From an uncultured Bacillota bacterium (GTDB taxonomy: Bacteria > Bacillota_I > Bacilli_A > RF39 > UBA660), in NCBI GenBank assembly GCA_947179265.1, contig CAMXBB010000090.1:1-6073 (forward strand): 6,073 nucleotides of DNA, read 5' to 3'. The translations under genes were made by a program, and so were the position numbers. The notes under the pieces were generated by a model, which was not told the origin of the DNA, did no database searches, and saw only the letters and a program-made list of their open reading frames with translations. This document shows, in pieces, positions 1-5,907 of the stretch (its first letter is position 1; each line of letters starts with the position of its first letter).

Positions 1-1791
1 ATTATATGTATTGCATTAATGTTTATTGTAGTAGGATTTGCAGTAATAAGTACAACACTAGGAATAACTTCAAATTCAACAATAGGTAAAATAACATTTG
101 ATGTTCATTTTGAGAATTTGCAAGTTTCTGAAGGTAGTATGACTGCTAAAACTCCAGCTACTATAAATGGAGATGATAAGACTAAAATTAATTTTAGCTT
201 AGACTTAAAGACTCCAGGACAATATTATGAATTTATAGCAGATATCGTAAATAAAGGAACTTTAGATGCTAAAGTAAATTTAGTTAAAGTAGATGGCTTA
301 ACAGATGAACAAAGAAAGTATATTAAAGTAAGTTATAAATATTTATTGGGAGCTCCTATAGAAAATAATGATCTTTTAAAATCTGGCGATAAAGCTTCGA
401 TAAAGGTAAGAGTGGAATTCTTGAGAGATATCGATGTAGAAGATTTGCCTGGAACTGATGAACCATTGAATCTAACTTTTGAAACTGAATTTATACAAGA
501 TGATGGAACAGGAATTGAAAAAGATAAATCGACAGCTGAAGTAACTATCTTAGGACAAAATATGCTAGGCTCTATTGATAGCATGTCAAGTGAATTCGTT
601 TCTAGTCCAACAGGAATTGATTTTGGGATGAACTCTTCAGATACTAATGGAAAAGGATTATACTTAAGAGCAGGAACTGAAAATGATGAATACCCGATAT
701 ACTATTATCGAGGGGAAATCGAAAATAATCATGTTCTATTTGGCGGATATTGCTGGAAGATAGTAAGAACGACCGAACAAGGAGGAACAAAGCTAATATA
801 TGATGGAGTTGCAAATAGTAATCAGTGTAATAATACTGGGACAGCTTCTCAAATAGGTACATCTGTGTATAGTACTAATGTCATGGCAGACTCTGATACG
901 TTAGCAGGTGTAGGATATATGTATGGAACAAGATATTCGTATACATCATGGAAAGATACAGCATATGTATATGGAAGTGATGTAACTTATAATAATGGGG
1001 TATATACTTTAACAAATCCATCCTCATCTAATACTATTGCAAATGTTAAAACAAAGCATTATACATGTAGGTTAACAACTTCTGGAACATGTGATACGGT
1101 ATATTATGTACATAGTTTCTCTAGTTACAATAATGACGTGTATGCAATAGCTCTAACGGAAGGTAAAAAATTAGAACATATTATAAACGAATCATTTGCA
1201 AATAGTCATGATTCAGCATTAAAGAGCGCAATAGATACATGGTTTAAAGACCATTTGGTAAGTCAAGAAAGCAAATTAGAAGATGCAGTATGGTGTAATG
1301 ATCGAAGTATTTCAAATGGAGGATATCTTAAAGATTATGATTTAACATTGAATAGTGGTTTATCTAATTTTAATGTAATGGATAGAAATATGAACTACTT
1401 GCCATCTCCAAATGTTTCGTATTCACCATATATAAAGAATAATGAAGCTTGTCAAAATCCAAATGATAGATTTACTGTAAGTGATACAACAAATGGTAAT
1501 GGATCACTTACATATCCGGTAGGTACTCTAACAGCTGAAGAAACAATTTTAGCGGGTGTTTGGTTTGGAAGCGAAAGTAGTTCATATTTAATAAATGGAC
1601 AAGGTTACTGGATAATGTCACCTGCTAATACTGGCAATAAATCTTATGGATTCTACGTTACTTCTTCTGGAAGTTTGTATGGTTATACCCTTTATAGCAG
1701 TTTAGGTGTTCGCCCATCAATCGTATTAAAAAAAGGAATAGTAGCAACAAGTGGAAAAGGTACAGCATCTAATCCATATGTAGTTGAATAA
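1..1791 (+). CDS. Membrane-anchored surface protein: TasA/camelysin-like domain plus C-type-lectin-like C-terminus (5' partial)
   Basis: This gene is cut by the left edge. The frame is open from base 1 and its first residues, I-I-C-I-A-L-M-F, align inside the membrane helix of the downstream paralogue, so the ATG at 19 is internal and 17-20 residues are missing. Visible residues 1-20 are the rest of a hydrophobic helix, probably an N-terminal anchor or uncleaved signal. Residues ~27-169 form a beta-rich domain with the pattern F-D-V-H-F-E-N, then P-G-Q-Y-Y-E-F, then N-K-G-T-L-D-A-K, as in TasA/CalY (SipW-type) proteins. From ~215 follow Y-Y-Y-R-G and C-W-K-I-V-R-T blocks, a V-W-C-N-D-R-S block, N-D-R-F-T-V, and a terminal W-I-M-S-P ... 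G-V-R-P. Six cysteines (251, 276, 356, 364, 432, 484) recur in the paralogue, suggesting extracellular disulfides. No LPXTG or C-terminal membrane segment is present. A role as a surface ligand-binding protein is inferred from fold resemblance; no enzyme motif is visible. Confidence 0.88.
   Translation: MICIALMFIVVGFAVISTTLGITSNSTIGKITFDVHFENLQVSEGSMTAKTPATINGDDKTKINFSLDLKTPGQYYEFIADIVNKGTLDAKVNLVKVDGLTDEQRKYIKVSYKYLLGAPIENNDLLKSGDKASIKVRVEFLRDIDVEDLPGTDEPLNLTFETEFIQDDGTGIEKDKSTAEVTILGQNMLGSIDSMSSEFVSSPTGIDFGMNSSDTNGKGLYLRAGTENDEYPIYYYRGEIENNHVLFGGYCWKIVRTTEQGGTKLIYDGVANSNQCNNTGTASQIGTSVYSTNVMADSDTLAGVGYMYGTRYSYTSWKDTAYVYGSDVTYNNGVYTLTNPSSSNTIANVKTKHYTCRLTTSGTCDTVYYVHSFSSYNNDVYAIALTEGKKLEHIINESFANSHDSALKSAIDTWFKDHLVSQESKLEDAVWCNDRSISNGGYLKDYDLTLNSGLSNFNVMDRNMNYLPSPNVSYSPYIKNNEACQNPNDRFTVSDTTNGNGSLTYPVGTLTAEETILAGVWFGSESSSYLINGQGYWIMSPANTGNKSYGFYVTSSGSLYGYTLYSSLGVRPSIVLKKGIVATSGKGTASNPYVVE
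910..1101 (+). repeat. Near-identical paralogous segment, copy 1
   Basis: This stretch encodes G-Y-M-Y-G-T-R-Y-S-Y through the C-x7-C motif and matches 3269-3460 in the second surface gene. Over the first 99 bases I count 10 differences, and bases 955-986 are identical to 3314-3345 (32 bases). Many synonymous positions agree, unlike neighbouring parts of the genes, which suggests recent duplication or gene conversion. Confidence 0.75.
1621..1722 (+). other. Candidate hypervariable segment of the lectin-like domain (gene 1)
   Basis: The segment lies between the conserved W-I-M-S-P and G-V-R-P blocks. It aligns poorly with the same place in the second gene, although the flanking protein blocks are conserved. 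Codons from 1678 to 1701 (TAT, GGT, TAT, ACC, CTT, TAT, AGC, AGT) are eight consecutive pyrimidine-ending codons. Adenine is 24 of 100 bases at 1621-1720. The pattern fits substitution at AAY codons, as in diversity-generating retroelement targets, but selection for Tyr, Ser and Gly could also produce it. Confidence 0.4.
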
Positions 1792-1803
1792 ACTAAATGC
1801 TTT

Positions 1804-1836
1804 AAAAGAAAGTGATGAATTTCACTTTCTTTTTTT
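1804..1836 (+). terminator. Intrinsic terminator of the first surface gene
   Basis: A perfect 12-bp stem pairs AAAAGAAAGTGA (1804-1815) with 1822-1833 around a 6-base loop, and a T tract runs to 1836. It begins 12 bases after the stop codon, separating this gene from the next. Confidence 0.85.
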
Positions 1837-1857
1837 GACAAATTTTCCATAAGCCAA

Positions 1858-1886
1858 TTGATATTATTGAATATTTAATATATAAT
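1858..1886 (+). promoter_or_regulatory. Sigma-A-type promoter of the second surface gene
   Basis: A -35 box TTGATA (1858-1863) and a perfect -10 box TATAAT (1881-1886) are separated by 17 bases. A start near 1893 would leave a leader of only about 25-30 bases. A perfect TTGACA at 1835-1840 overlaps the terminator's T tract but has no well-spaced -10 partner. Confidence 0.7.
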
Positions 1887-1915
1887 TTATTTATAATAGG
1901 TAATCCTAGAAAGAT

Positions 1916-4138
1916 GTGAAAGGTATGTATAAACTAAAGAATAGAAAAAATTATATAAAAAATAATAAAATCGCTATTATGAGTATCGCCTTAATGTTTA
2001 TTGCGATAGGTTTTGCAGTAATAAGCACAACATTAGGAATAACTTCTAATACTACAATAGGAAAGATAACTTTTGATGTACACTTTGAAAATCTAATAGT
2101 TTCAGAAGGTAGTATGGAAGCTAAAACTCCAGCAACTATCAATGCAAGTGATGATAAAAAAATAGATTTTAGTTTGGATTTTACTACACCTGGACAATAT
2201 TATGAGTTTAAAGCAAATATTGTTAATAAAGGATCTTTAGATGCTAAAATATCTAATGTGGCCGTAAATGGTTTAACCGAAGAACAAGAAAAATATATAA
2301 GTATAAACTATGAATATATAGATGGCGTTGAAATCAACAATAATGATCTTCTAAAATCAGGGGAAATGGATATAATAAAAGTACGTGTTGAATTTTTAAA
2401 AGATATAACAGTAGATGATTTACCATCATCAGCCGAAGCATTAGACTTAATCTTTACTACAGAGTTTGTTCAAGACGATGGAAGTGGTGTTGAAAGAGAG
2501 AAGACTACTTTTAGGACTATATTACTTAGTACAAGTGAAGGATCAGATACTGCAAAAAGTAAATATGTAGCTGGTATCTATGGAATAAATTTTAGTCAAT
2601 TACCATCAAATACTAATGGAAAAGGATTATATTTAAAAGCGGAAACACAAAATGATGAATATCCAATATATTATTATCGTGGTGAAGTAGATAATAATAA
2701 TGTATTGTTTGGAGGATTCTGTTGGAAGATAGTTCGTACAACGGAAAAAGGTGGAACTAAGTTAATATATAATGGTGTTATAAAAAATGATTATCAAGTT
2801 CAACCAGTTGAAAAATCGGAATATACTAATATAATCAACGATTCTACATATGCATATACATATGATGAAGAAACAAAGAAATGGACAAGTAATAATCATG
2901 TTGCGTCTACAAATTCTTCTATCAAATTTAATGTACAAGAGTCAGGTGAATATGTAATAGATTATACAATAAGTAGTTATGCGACTTATAGCCACATATA
3001 TGTATATGTAAACGGAGTTGTAAAGGTTGATGGTGCAAGTGGAGAGAAAACTGCACAAAAATTTCTTGGAAATCTAAGTGCAACAGATATTATAGAAGTT
3101 AAGTATAGCAAAGGATATGCTTCATCTTCTGATAAAACATCAGATAATATAGTATTTAGTATGGATAGAGTGATTGGAGTTAAAGGGACTAATTGTGATA
3201 ATACTGAGACTGATTCACAATTAAGCTCAACATCAAAATTTGGTACTAGTTACAATACATTAGCAGATGTCGGATATATGTATGGAACAAGATATTCATA
3301 TACATACTGGACCGATACAGCATATGTATATGGAAGTGATGTAACATATAATGATGGAGTATATACATTGACAGAAACATCAGCATCAGATAAGATAACA
3401 AATATTAAAACAAAGCATTATACATGTAAGTTAACAACTACTGGAACTTGTAGTACGGTATATTATGTATATTATTATCAGAGGTGGGATGCTACTACTT
3501 ATAGAGTATATGCACTACCATTAAAAGGTGGAAATAAATTAGAAGATGTAATAGGTAATTCTTTTGCAAACACAAACAATTCACCGATAAAGACAGTAAT
3601 AGATACGTGGTTTGCAAGTAACCTTTTAGATTATGAAAGTAAACTAGAAGATGCTGTATGGTGTAATGATAGAAGTATAGCAAAAAGCGGGTATCTAAAA
3701 AATGAAGATGCAACAAAAACAACATATTTTGGAGCATACGGAACAAGGGAGCTAACTACGTTCCCGAAACCAGCATTAAAAGATGAGGCTGCATGCCCAA
3801 ACCAAAATGATAGATTTACAGTAAGAGATACAACAAAAGGAAATGGAGCATTAACATATCCAGTTGGATTGTTAACTTTTGATGAAGCAATAATAGCAGG
3901 ACATATATTTGATAATAAATCATACCTATATACAGGCAATCATTATTGGTTAATGTCGCCGTATACCGGTAGTGTTGGTGGTTATTACTATAGCAATGCT
4001 GGTGTTAGTGCTAAAGGTAGTGTGTCGTGCAACTCCACGGATACCGTTATGGGCGTCCGTCCAGCAATTGTCCTAAAACGCGAAACAATGATATTAGGTG
4101 GAGATGGAACGTCTAACAATCCTTATGTAGTAGCTTAA
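1916..4138 (+). CDS. Membrane-anchored surface protein: TasA/camelysin-like domain, inserted beta-sandwich, C-type-lectin-like C-terminus
   Basis: This is the complete paralogue of the upstream gene. The longest frame starts at GTG 1916; ATG 1925 (M-Y-K-L-K-N) is an equally possible start. No ribosome-binding site decides: AAAGG at 1919-1923 is too close to 1925, and AGAAAG at 1908-1913 is weak for either. Residues 1-18 carry seven Lys/Arg, then 19-40 form a hydrophobic helix, giving an N-in, C-out anchor or signal. Residues ~46-187 are the TasA/camelysin-like sandwich (P-G-Q-Y-Y-E-F; N-K-G-S-L-D-A-K). Residues ~230-288 carry Y-Y-Y-R-G and C-W-K-I-V-R-T-T. Residues 289-424 are an insertion absent from the neighbour. 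The C-terminal module then resumes, with V-W-C-N-D-R-S, N-D-R-F-T-V, L-T-Y-P-V-G, W-L-M-S-P (from 678) and G-V-R-P (713). Cysteines 269, 427, 504, 512, 583 and 627 match the paralogue; Cys705 is extra. There is no sortase motif. Own promoter and terminator indicate a monocistronic unit. Ligand unknown; surface binding or adhesion is inference. Confidence 0.9.
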   Translation: MKGMYKLKNRKNYIKNNKIAIMSIALMFIAIGFAVISTTLGITSNTTIGKITFDVHFENLIVSEGSMEAKTPATINASDDKKIDFSLDFTTPGQYYEFKANIVNKGSLDAKISNVAVNGLTEEQEKYISINYEYIDGVEINNNDLLKSGEMDIIKVRVEFLKDITVDDLPSSAEALDLIFTTEFVQDDGSGVEREKTTFRTILLSTSEGSDTAKSKYVAGIYGINFSQLPSNTNGKGLYLKAETQNDEYPIYYYRGEVDNNNVLFGGFCWKIVRTTEKGGTKLIYNGVIKNDYQVQPVEKSEYTNIINDSTYAYTYDEETKKWTSNNHVASTNSSIKFNVQESGEYVIDYTISSYATYSHIYVYVNGVVKVDGASGEKTAQKFLGNLSATDIIEVKYSKGYASSSDKTSDNIVFSMDRVIGVKGTNCDNTETDSQLSSTSKFGTSYNTLADVGYMYGTRYSYTYWTDTAYVYGSDVTYNDGVYTLTETSASDKITNIKTKHYTCKLTTTGTCSTVYYVYYYQRWDATTYRVYALPLKGGNKLEDVIGNSFANTNNSPIKTVIDTWFASNLLDYESKLEDAVWCNDRSIAKSGYLKNEDATKTTYFGAYGTRELTTFPKPALKDEAACPNQNDRFTVRDTTKGNGALTYPVGLLTFDEAIIAGHIFDNKSYLYTGNHYWLMSPYTGSVGGYYYSNAGVSAKGSVSCNSTDTVMGVRPAIVLKRETMILGGDGTSNNPYVVA
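2780..3187 (+). other. Extra domain inserted within the second surface protein
   Basis: The two paralogues align up to the Y-(N/D)-G-V block and resume at the Cys-Asn/Asp-Asn block. Between these, the second protein has about 136 additional residues (289-424). The insert reads as alternating beta strands rich in Ser, Tyr and Thr, including S-G-E-Y-V-I-D-Y and H-I-Y-V-Y-V-N-G-V-V, and contains no cysteine. It looks like a jelly-roll or carbohydrate-binding-like sandwich; that fold assignment is inference. Confidence 0.65.
3269..3460 (+). repeat. Near-identical paralogous segment, copy 2
   Basis: This is the counterpart of 910-1101 in the first surface gene, with a 32-base identical run at 3314-3345. 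It codes for the same G-Y-M-Y-G-T-R-Y-S-Y to C-x7-C section. Confidence 0.75.
3956..4081 (+). other. Candidate hypervariable, GC-shifted segment of the lectin-like domain (gene 2)
   Basis: Bases 3951-4080 contain 62 G or C out of 130 (hand count); the equivalent part of gene 1 has 45 of 130, and the rest of the window is lower. Codons 3962-4012 are 17 consecutive pyrimidine-ending codons, five of them forced by Tyr or Asn. Adenine is 20 of 100 bases at 3961-4060. The encoded stretch is three residues longer than in gene 1, brings an extra cysteine (705), and hardly aligns, while W-x-M-S-P and G-V-R-P on either side are conserved. Either targeted mutagenesis or an imported cassette could explain this. 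Confidence 0.5.
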
Positions 4139-4141
4139 TAT

Positions 4142-4172
4142 AAAGTGGGATAATAATGATATCTCACTTTTT
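4142..4172 (+). terminator. Intrinsic terminator of the second surface gene
   Basis: An 11-bp stem pairs AAAGTGGGATA (4142-4152) with 4160-4170, including one G-T (G-U in RNA) pair. The loop is seven bases and five T follow from 4168, then more T after a G. It starts four bases after the stop codon. Confidence 0.8.
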
Positions 4173-4174
4173 GT

Positions 4175-4203
4175 TTGATTTAAATAAATTATTGAAATAT
4201 AAT
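4175..4203 (+). promoter_or_regulatory. Sigma-A-type promoter of the TSCPD-family gene
   Basis: A -35 box TTGATT (4175-4180) and a perfect -10 box TATAAT (4198-4203) are 17 bases apart. The leader to the start codon would be about 50 bases. As at the second surface gene, AGGTAAT lies just downstream of the -10 (4210-4216 here, 1898-1904 there), but at a different spacing. Confidence 0.65.
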
Positions 4204-4260
4204 TATTTTAGGTAATTATTCAGAAAAAGGAATATAAAAGTATTTTTAATTGGAGGATGT

Positions 4261-4521
4261 ATGGAGTATATTTATGAAACAGAAAATACTTGTTCAAAAA
4301 AGATTAGTTTTGAACTTAATGGTAATATTGTAACTAATGTTAAATATATGGGTGGAGGATGCCCAGGTAATTTACAAGCAGTACCTAAATTAGTTGAAGG
4401 ATTGACAGCTGAAGAGATTGAAAAAAGAATCGGTGGGATAACCTGCGGATTCAGAGGGACCTCTTGTGCAAATGAGTTAGCTAAAGCGGTAAGAAAAGCT
4501 TATGATGAAGCCAATAAGTAA
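4261..4521 (+). CDS. Small TSCPD-domain protein (TIGR03905-like)
   Basis: An 86-residue cytoplasmic protein. The start is fixed by GGAGG at 4252-4256, four bases before ATG. Four cysteines lie at 11 (N-T-C-S), 34 (G-G-G-C-P-G-N-L), 62 (T-C-G) and 69 (T-S-C). The G-C-P-G-N-L-Q motif, the following K-L-V-E-G-L segment and the C-G-x-x-G-T-S-C ending match the stand-alone TSCPD family, whose domain also occurs at the C-terminus of some class II ribonucleotide reductases. The eponymous T-S-C-P-D reads T-S-C-A-N here, so the last two residues deviate. The cysteines may bind a metal such as zinc; that is inference, and the stand-alone proteins have no settled function that I know. It has its own promoter and a terminator that begins inside the coding end, so it appears to be a single-gene unit unrelated to the surface genes. 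Confidence 0.9.
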   Translation: MEYIYETENTCSKKISFELNGNIVTNVKYMGGGCPGNLQAVPKLVEGLTAEEIEKRIGGITCGFRGTSCANELAKAVRKAYDEANK

Positions 4522-4533
4522 AGGCTTCTTTTT
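4507..4533 (+). terminator. Intrinsic terminator overlapping the TSCPD gene's 3' end
   Basis: GAAGCC (4507-4512, inside the coding sequence) pairs with GGCTTC (4523-4528) around a 10-base loop that holds the stop codon, and TTTTT follows (4529-4533). The stem is short, so termination may be partial. Confidence 0.6.
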
Positions 4534-4546
4534 AATTTGACGAGAT

Positions 4547-4576
4547 TTGACAAAACAAGTAAAATTGTAGTATATT
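4547..4576 (+). promoter_or_regulatory. Sigma-A-type promoter of the 434-aa gene operon
   Basis: A perfect -35 TTGACA (4547-4552) is followed after 18 bases by TATATT (4571-4576); TATTAT at 4573-4578 is a less well-spaced alternative. The leader is short (about 20 bases) and contains the strong ribosome-binding site AGGGGG (4591-4596), five bases before the ATG at 4602. Confidence 0.7.
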
Positions 4577-4601
4577 ATACACCTATATAAAGGGGGACTT
4601 T

Positions 4602-5906
4602 ATGCAAGTATATGGTATGGATCCTGAGTTAGTAGAAATATATAACATTAGGAATTTAGAATCAATTAAAATTTGGGATTTAGTAACACCTTCACCATCT
4701 AAGATGATAGTAATGCCAACAATATTAATTGTTTATGATGGTGGTAAAGTATTAAATCTTTGTTGTAAAGATAAGTATTATGATGTCTATGTAAAAAAGG
4801 TCATGGAAGTCTATCAAGATGAAAAGAATAATATCGTTGAAGATGCTTTAACCGATCCTTTTAGGCTTAGAAGTACAATTCTTATCGATGAACGTAGTTT
4901 AAGTATATTAGAAAGTGGAGAACTAAAAAGAAAGAATGAAGTATATGGATTCTATGATGGAAAAGATTCATATAATCAAAGTTTATGTTTTCAACGTGAT
5001 GAAGTTAGACCATTTATTCCAGTATTAATATATCATTTAGAGAAACTATTTTCTTTAACTGATAGAGTAGTTTCAATAGATAGTGAATTAAGTGGTTATC
5101 GTGATAATTATATCTTAAATGGTAGAGTAGATGGTATAGATACAATATTTCCATTTACTTATGAAAAGGTTAGTAGCGATGAGTATGTTTTCCATATAGC
5201 AGGAATGCTAGGTAAGAGTGAACCAATCAAAGTAAAAATAGAATTTGCAAATGATGGTATTATTGTTACCATGACAGTAGATAAGAATGAATTAGTCGCA
5301 ACATCTAAAATGAGTGTTACCAATGGAGTAGTAAAGAGTGTCTTTGATGTTGAAAGAAAAGGTTTAACTATTTGTTATACAAATGAGGATTTAGAAGGAA
5401 TTCCATTGGATAATAAAAACCTTGCTGATTTAGATTATGATACAAAATTAGAGTGGTTTAAATTACCTTGGGGAGCTTTATATGGTATAGATACATCTAT
5501 TGATGAATTAAGTGAAACTGAGAAGATGATTGGTATCGATTCGATGTATATTCAAATATCTGATAATTGTTTTATGAAAAAAGAGTTCTACTCAAAGACA
5601 TATAAGAGAAATAAGACAGTAGCAGTAGATGCTAATGATATGGTTTTAGATCAAGTAGATAAAACGACTATTGGTTTTTCAGTTGATCCCGATGATCATG
5701 TGTTTGTTATAGAAACAAGCTTTGATGATTCAACATCTAATTATAAAGCTAGTGGTAAAAATTTCTATCATGCCATTGAGAGCAAATCAGGAATTGAAGG
5801 AATAAAAAGAGAAAATCTTGTATCTTTAGGAAGAAAAGAAGAATTGATACATAAGAGTGATTTAGTAAATAAATCAAAAATATTAATGTTAGTAAGAGGG
5901 GAATAG
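4602..5906 (+). CDS. Hypothetical cytoplasmic protein, 434 aa
   Basis: I do not recognise this family. The start ATG is well supported by AGGGGG five bases upstream. There is no signal peptide, membrane segment or obvious catalytic motif, so it is predicted cytoplasmic. Residues ~1-75 look like a mixed alpha/beta unit with a hydrophobic strand (M-P-T-I-L-I-V-Y-D-G-G) and a Cys-Cys pair. Residues ~155-265 are beta-rich, with alternating strands such as P-I-K-V-K-I-E-F and G-I-I-V-T-M-T-V. The rest is acidic and mixed, and contains a W-F-K-L-P-W-G block. It is the first gene of a unit with the downstream partial gene: the stop codon and next ATG are one base apart, implying translational coupling and a shared role. 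The terminator and promoter upstream separate it from the TSCPD gene. Confidence 0.85.
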   Translation: MQVYGMDPELVEIYNIRNLESIKIWDLVTPSPSKMIVMPTILIVYDGGKVLNLCCKDKYYDVYVKKVMEVYQDEKNNIVEDALTDPFRLRSTILIDERSLSILESGELKRKNEVYGFYDGKDSYNQSLCFQRDEVRPFIPVLIYHLEKLFSLTDRVVSIDSELSGYRDNYILNGRVDGIDTIFPFTYEKVSSDEYVFHIAGMLGKSEPIKVKIEFANDGIIVTMTVDKNELVATSKMSVTNGVVKSVFDVERKGLTICYTNEDLEGIPLDNKNLADLDYDTKLEWFKLPWGALYGIDTSIDELSETEKMIGIDSMYIQISDNCFMKKEFYSKTYKRNKTVAVDANDMVLDQVDKTTIGFSVDPDDHVFVIETSFDDSTSNYKASGKNFYHAIESKSGIEGIKRENLVSLGRKEELIHKSDLVNKSKILMLVRGE

Positions 5907-5907
5907 T

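Noticed and set aside
19..21. ATG at 19 as the start of the first surface gene
   Set aside because: The frame is open to base 1 and aligns to the middle of the paralogue's membrane helix (its Met27). There is also no ribosome-binding site in front of it.
333..862. Reverse-strand open frames opposite the first surface gene
   Set aside because: They are short, lack ribosome-binding sites and lie entirely opposite a well-supported gene with conserved protein domains.
1741..1791. Sortase or C-terminal membrane anchor on the surface proteins
   Set aside because: The ends (N-P-Y-V-V-E and N-P-Y-V-V-A) have no LPXTG-like motif, hydrophobic helix or basic tail. Anchoring must be N-terminal, if it exists.
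1835..1867. Promoter using the perfect TTGACA at 1835-1840
   Set aside because: Its nearest good -10, TATTAT at 1862, is 21 bases away, too long. TTGATA with TATAAT at 17 bases is a better match.
1898..1904. Shared AGGTAAT downstream of two promoters (also 4210-4216) as an operator
   Set aside because: The match is only seven bases, its distance from the -10 differs (11 versus 6 bases), and it is not palindromic. Chance is likely in such AT-rich leaders.
3495..3939. Reverse-strand open frames opposite the second surface gene
   Set aside because: They overlap each other in different frames, have no supporting start signals and no recognisable protein features.
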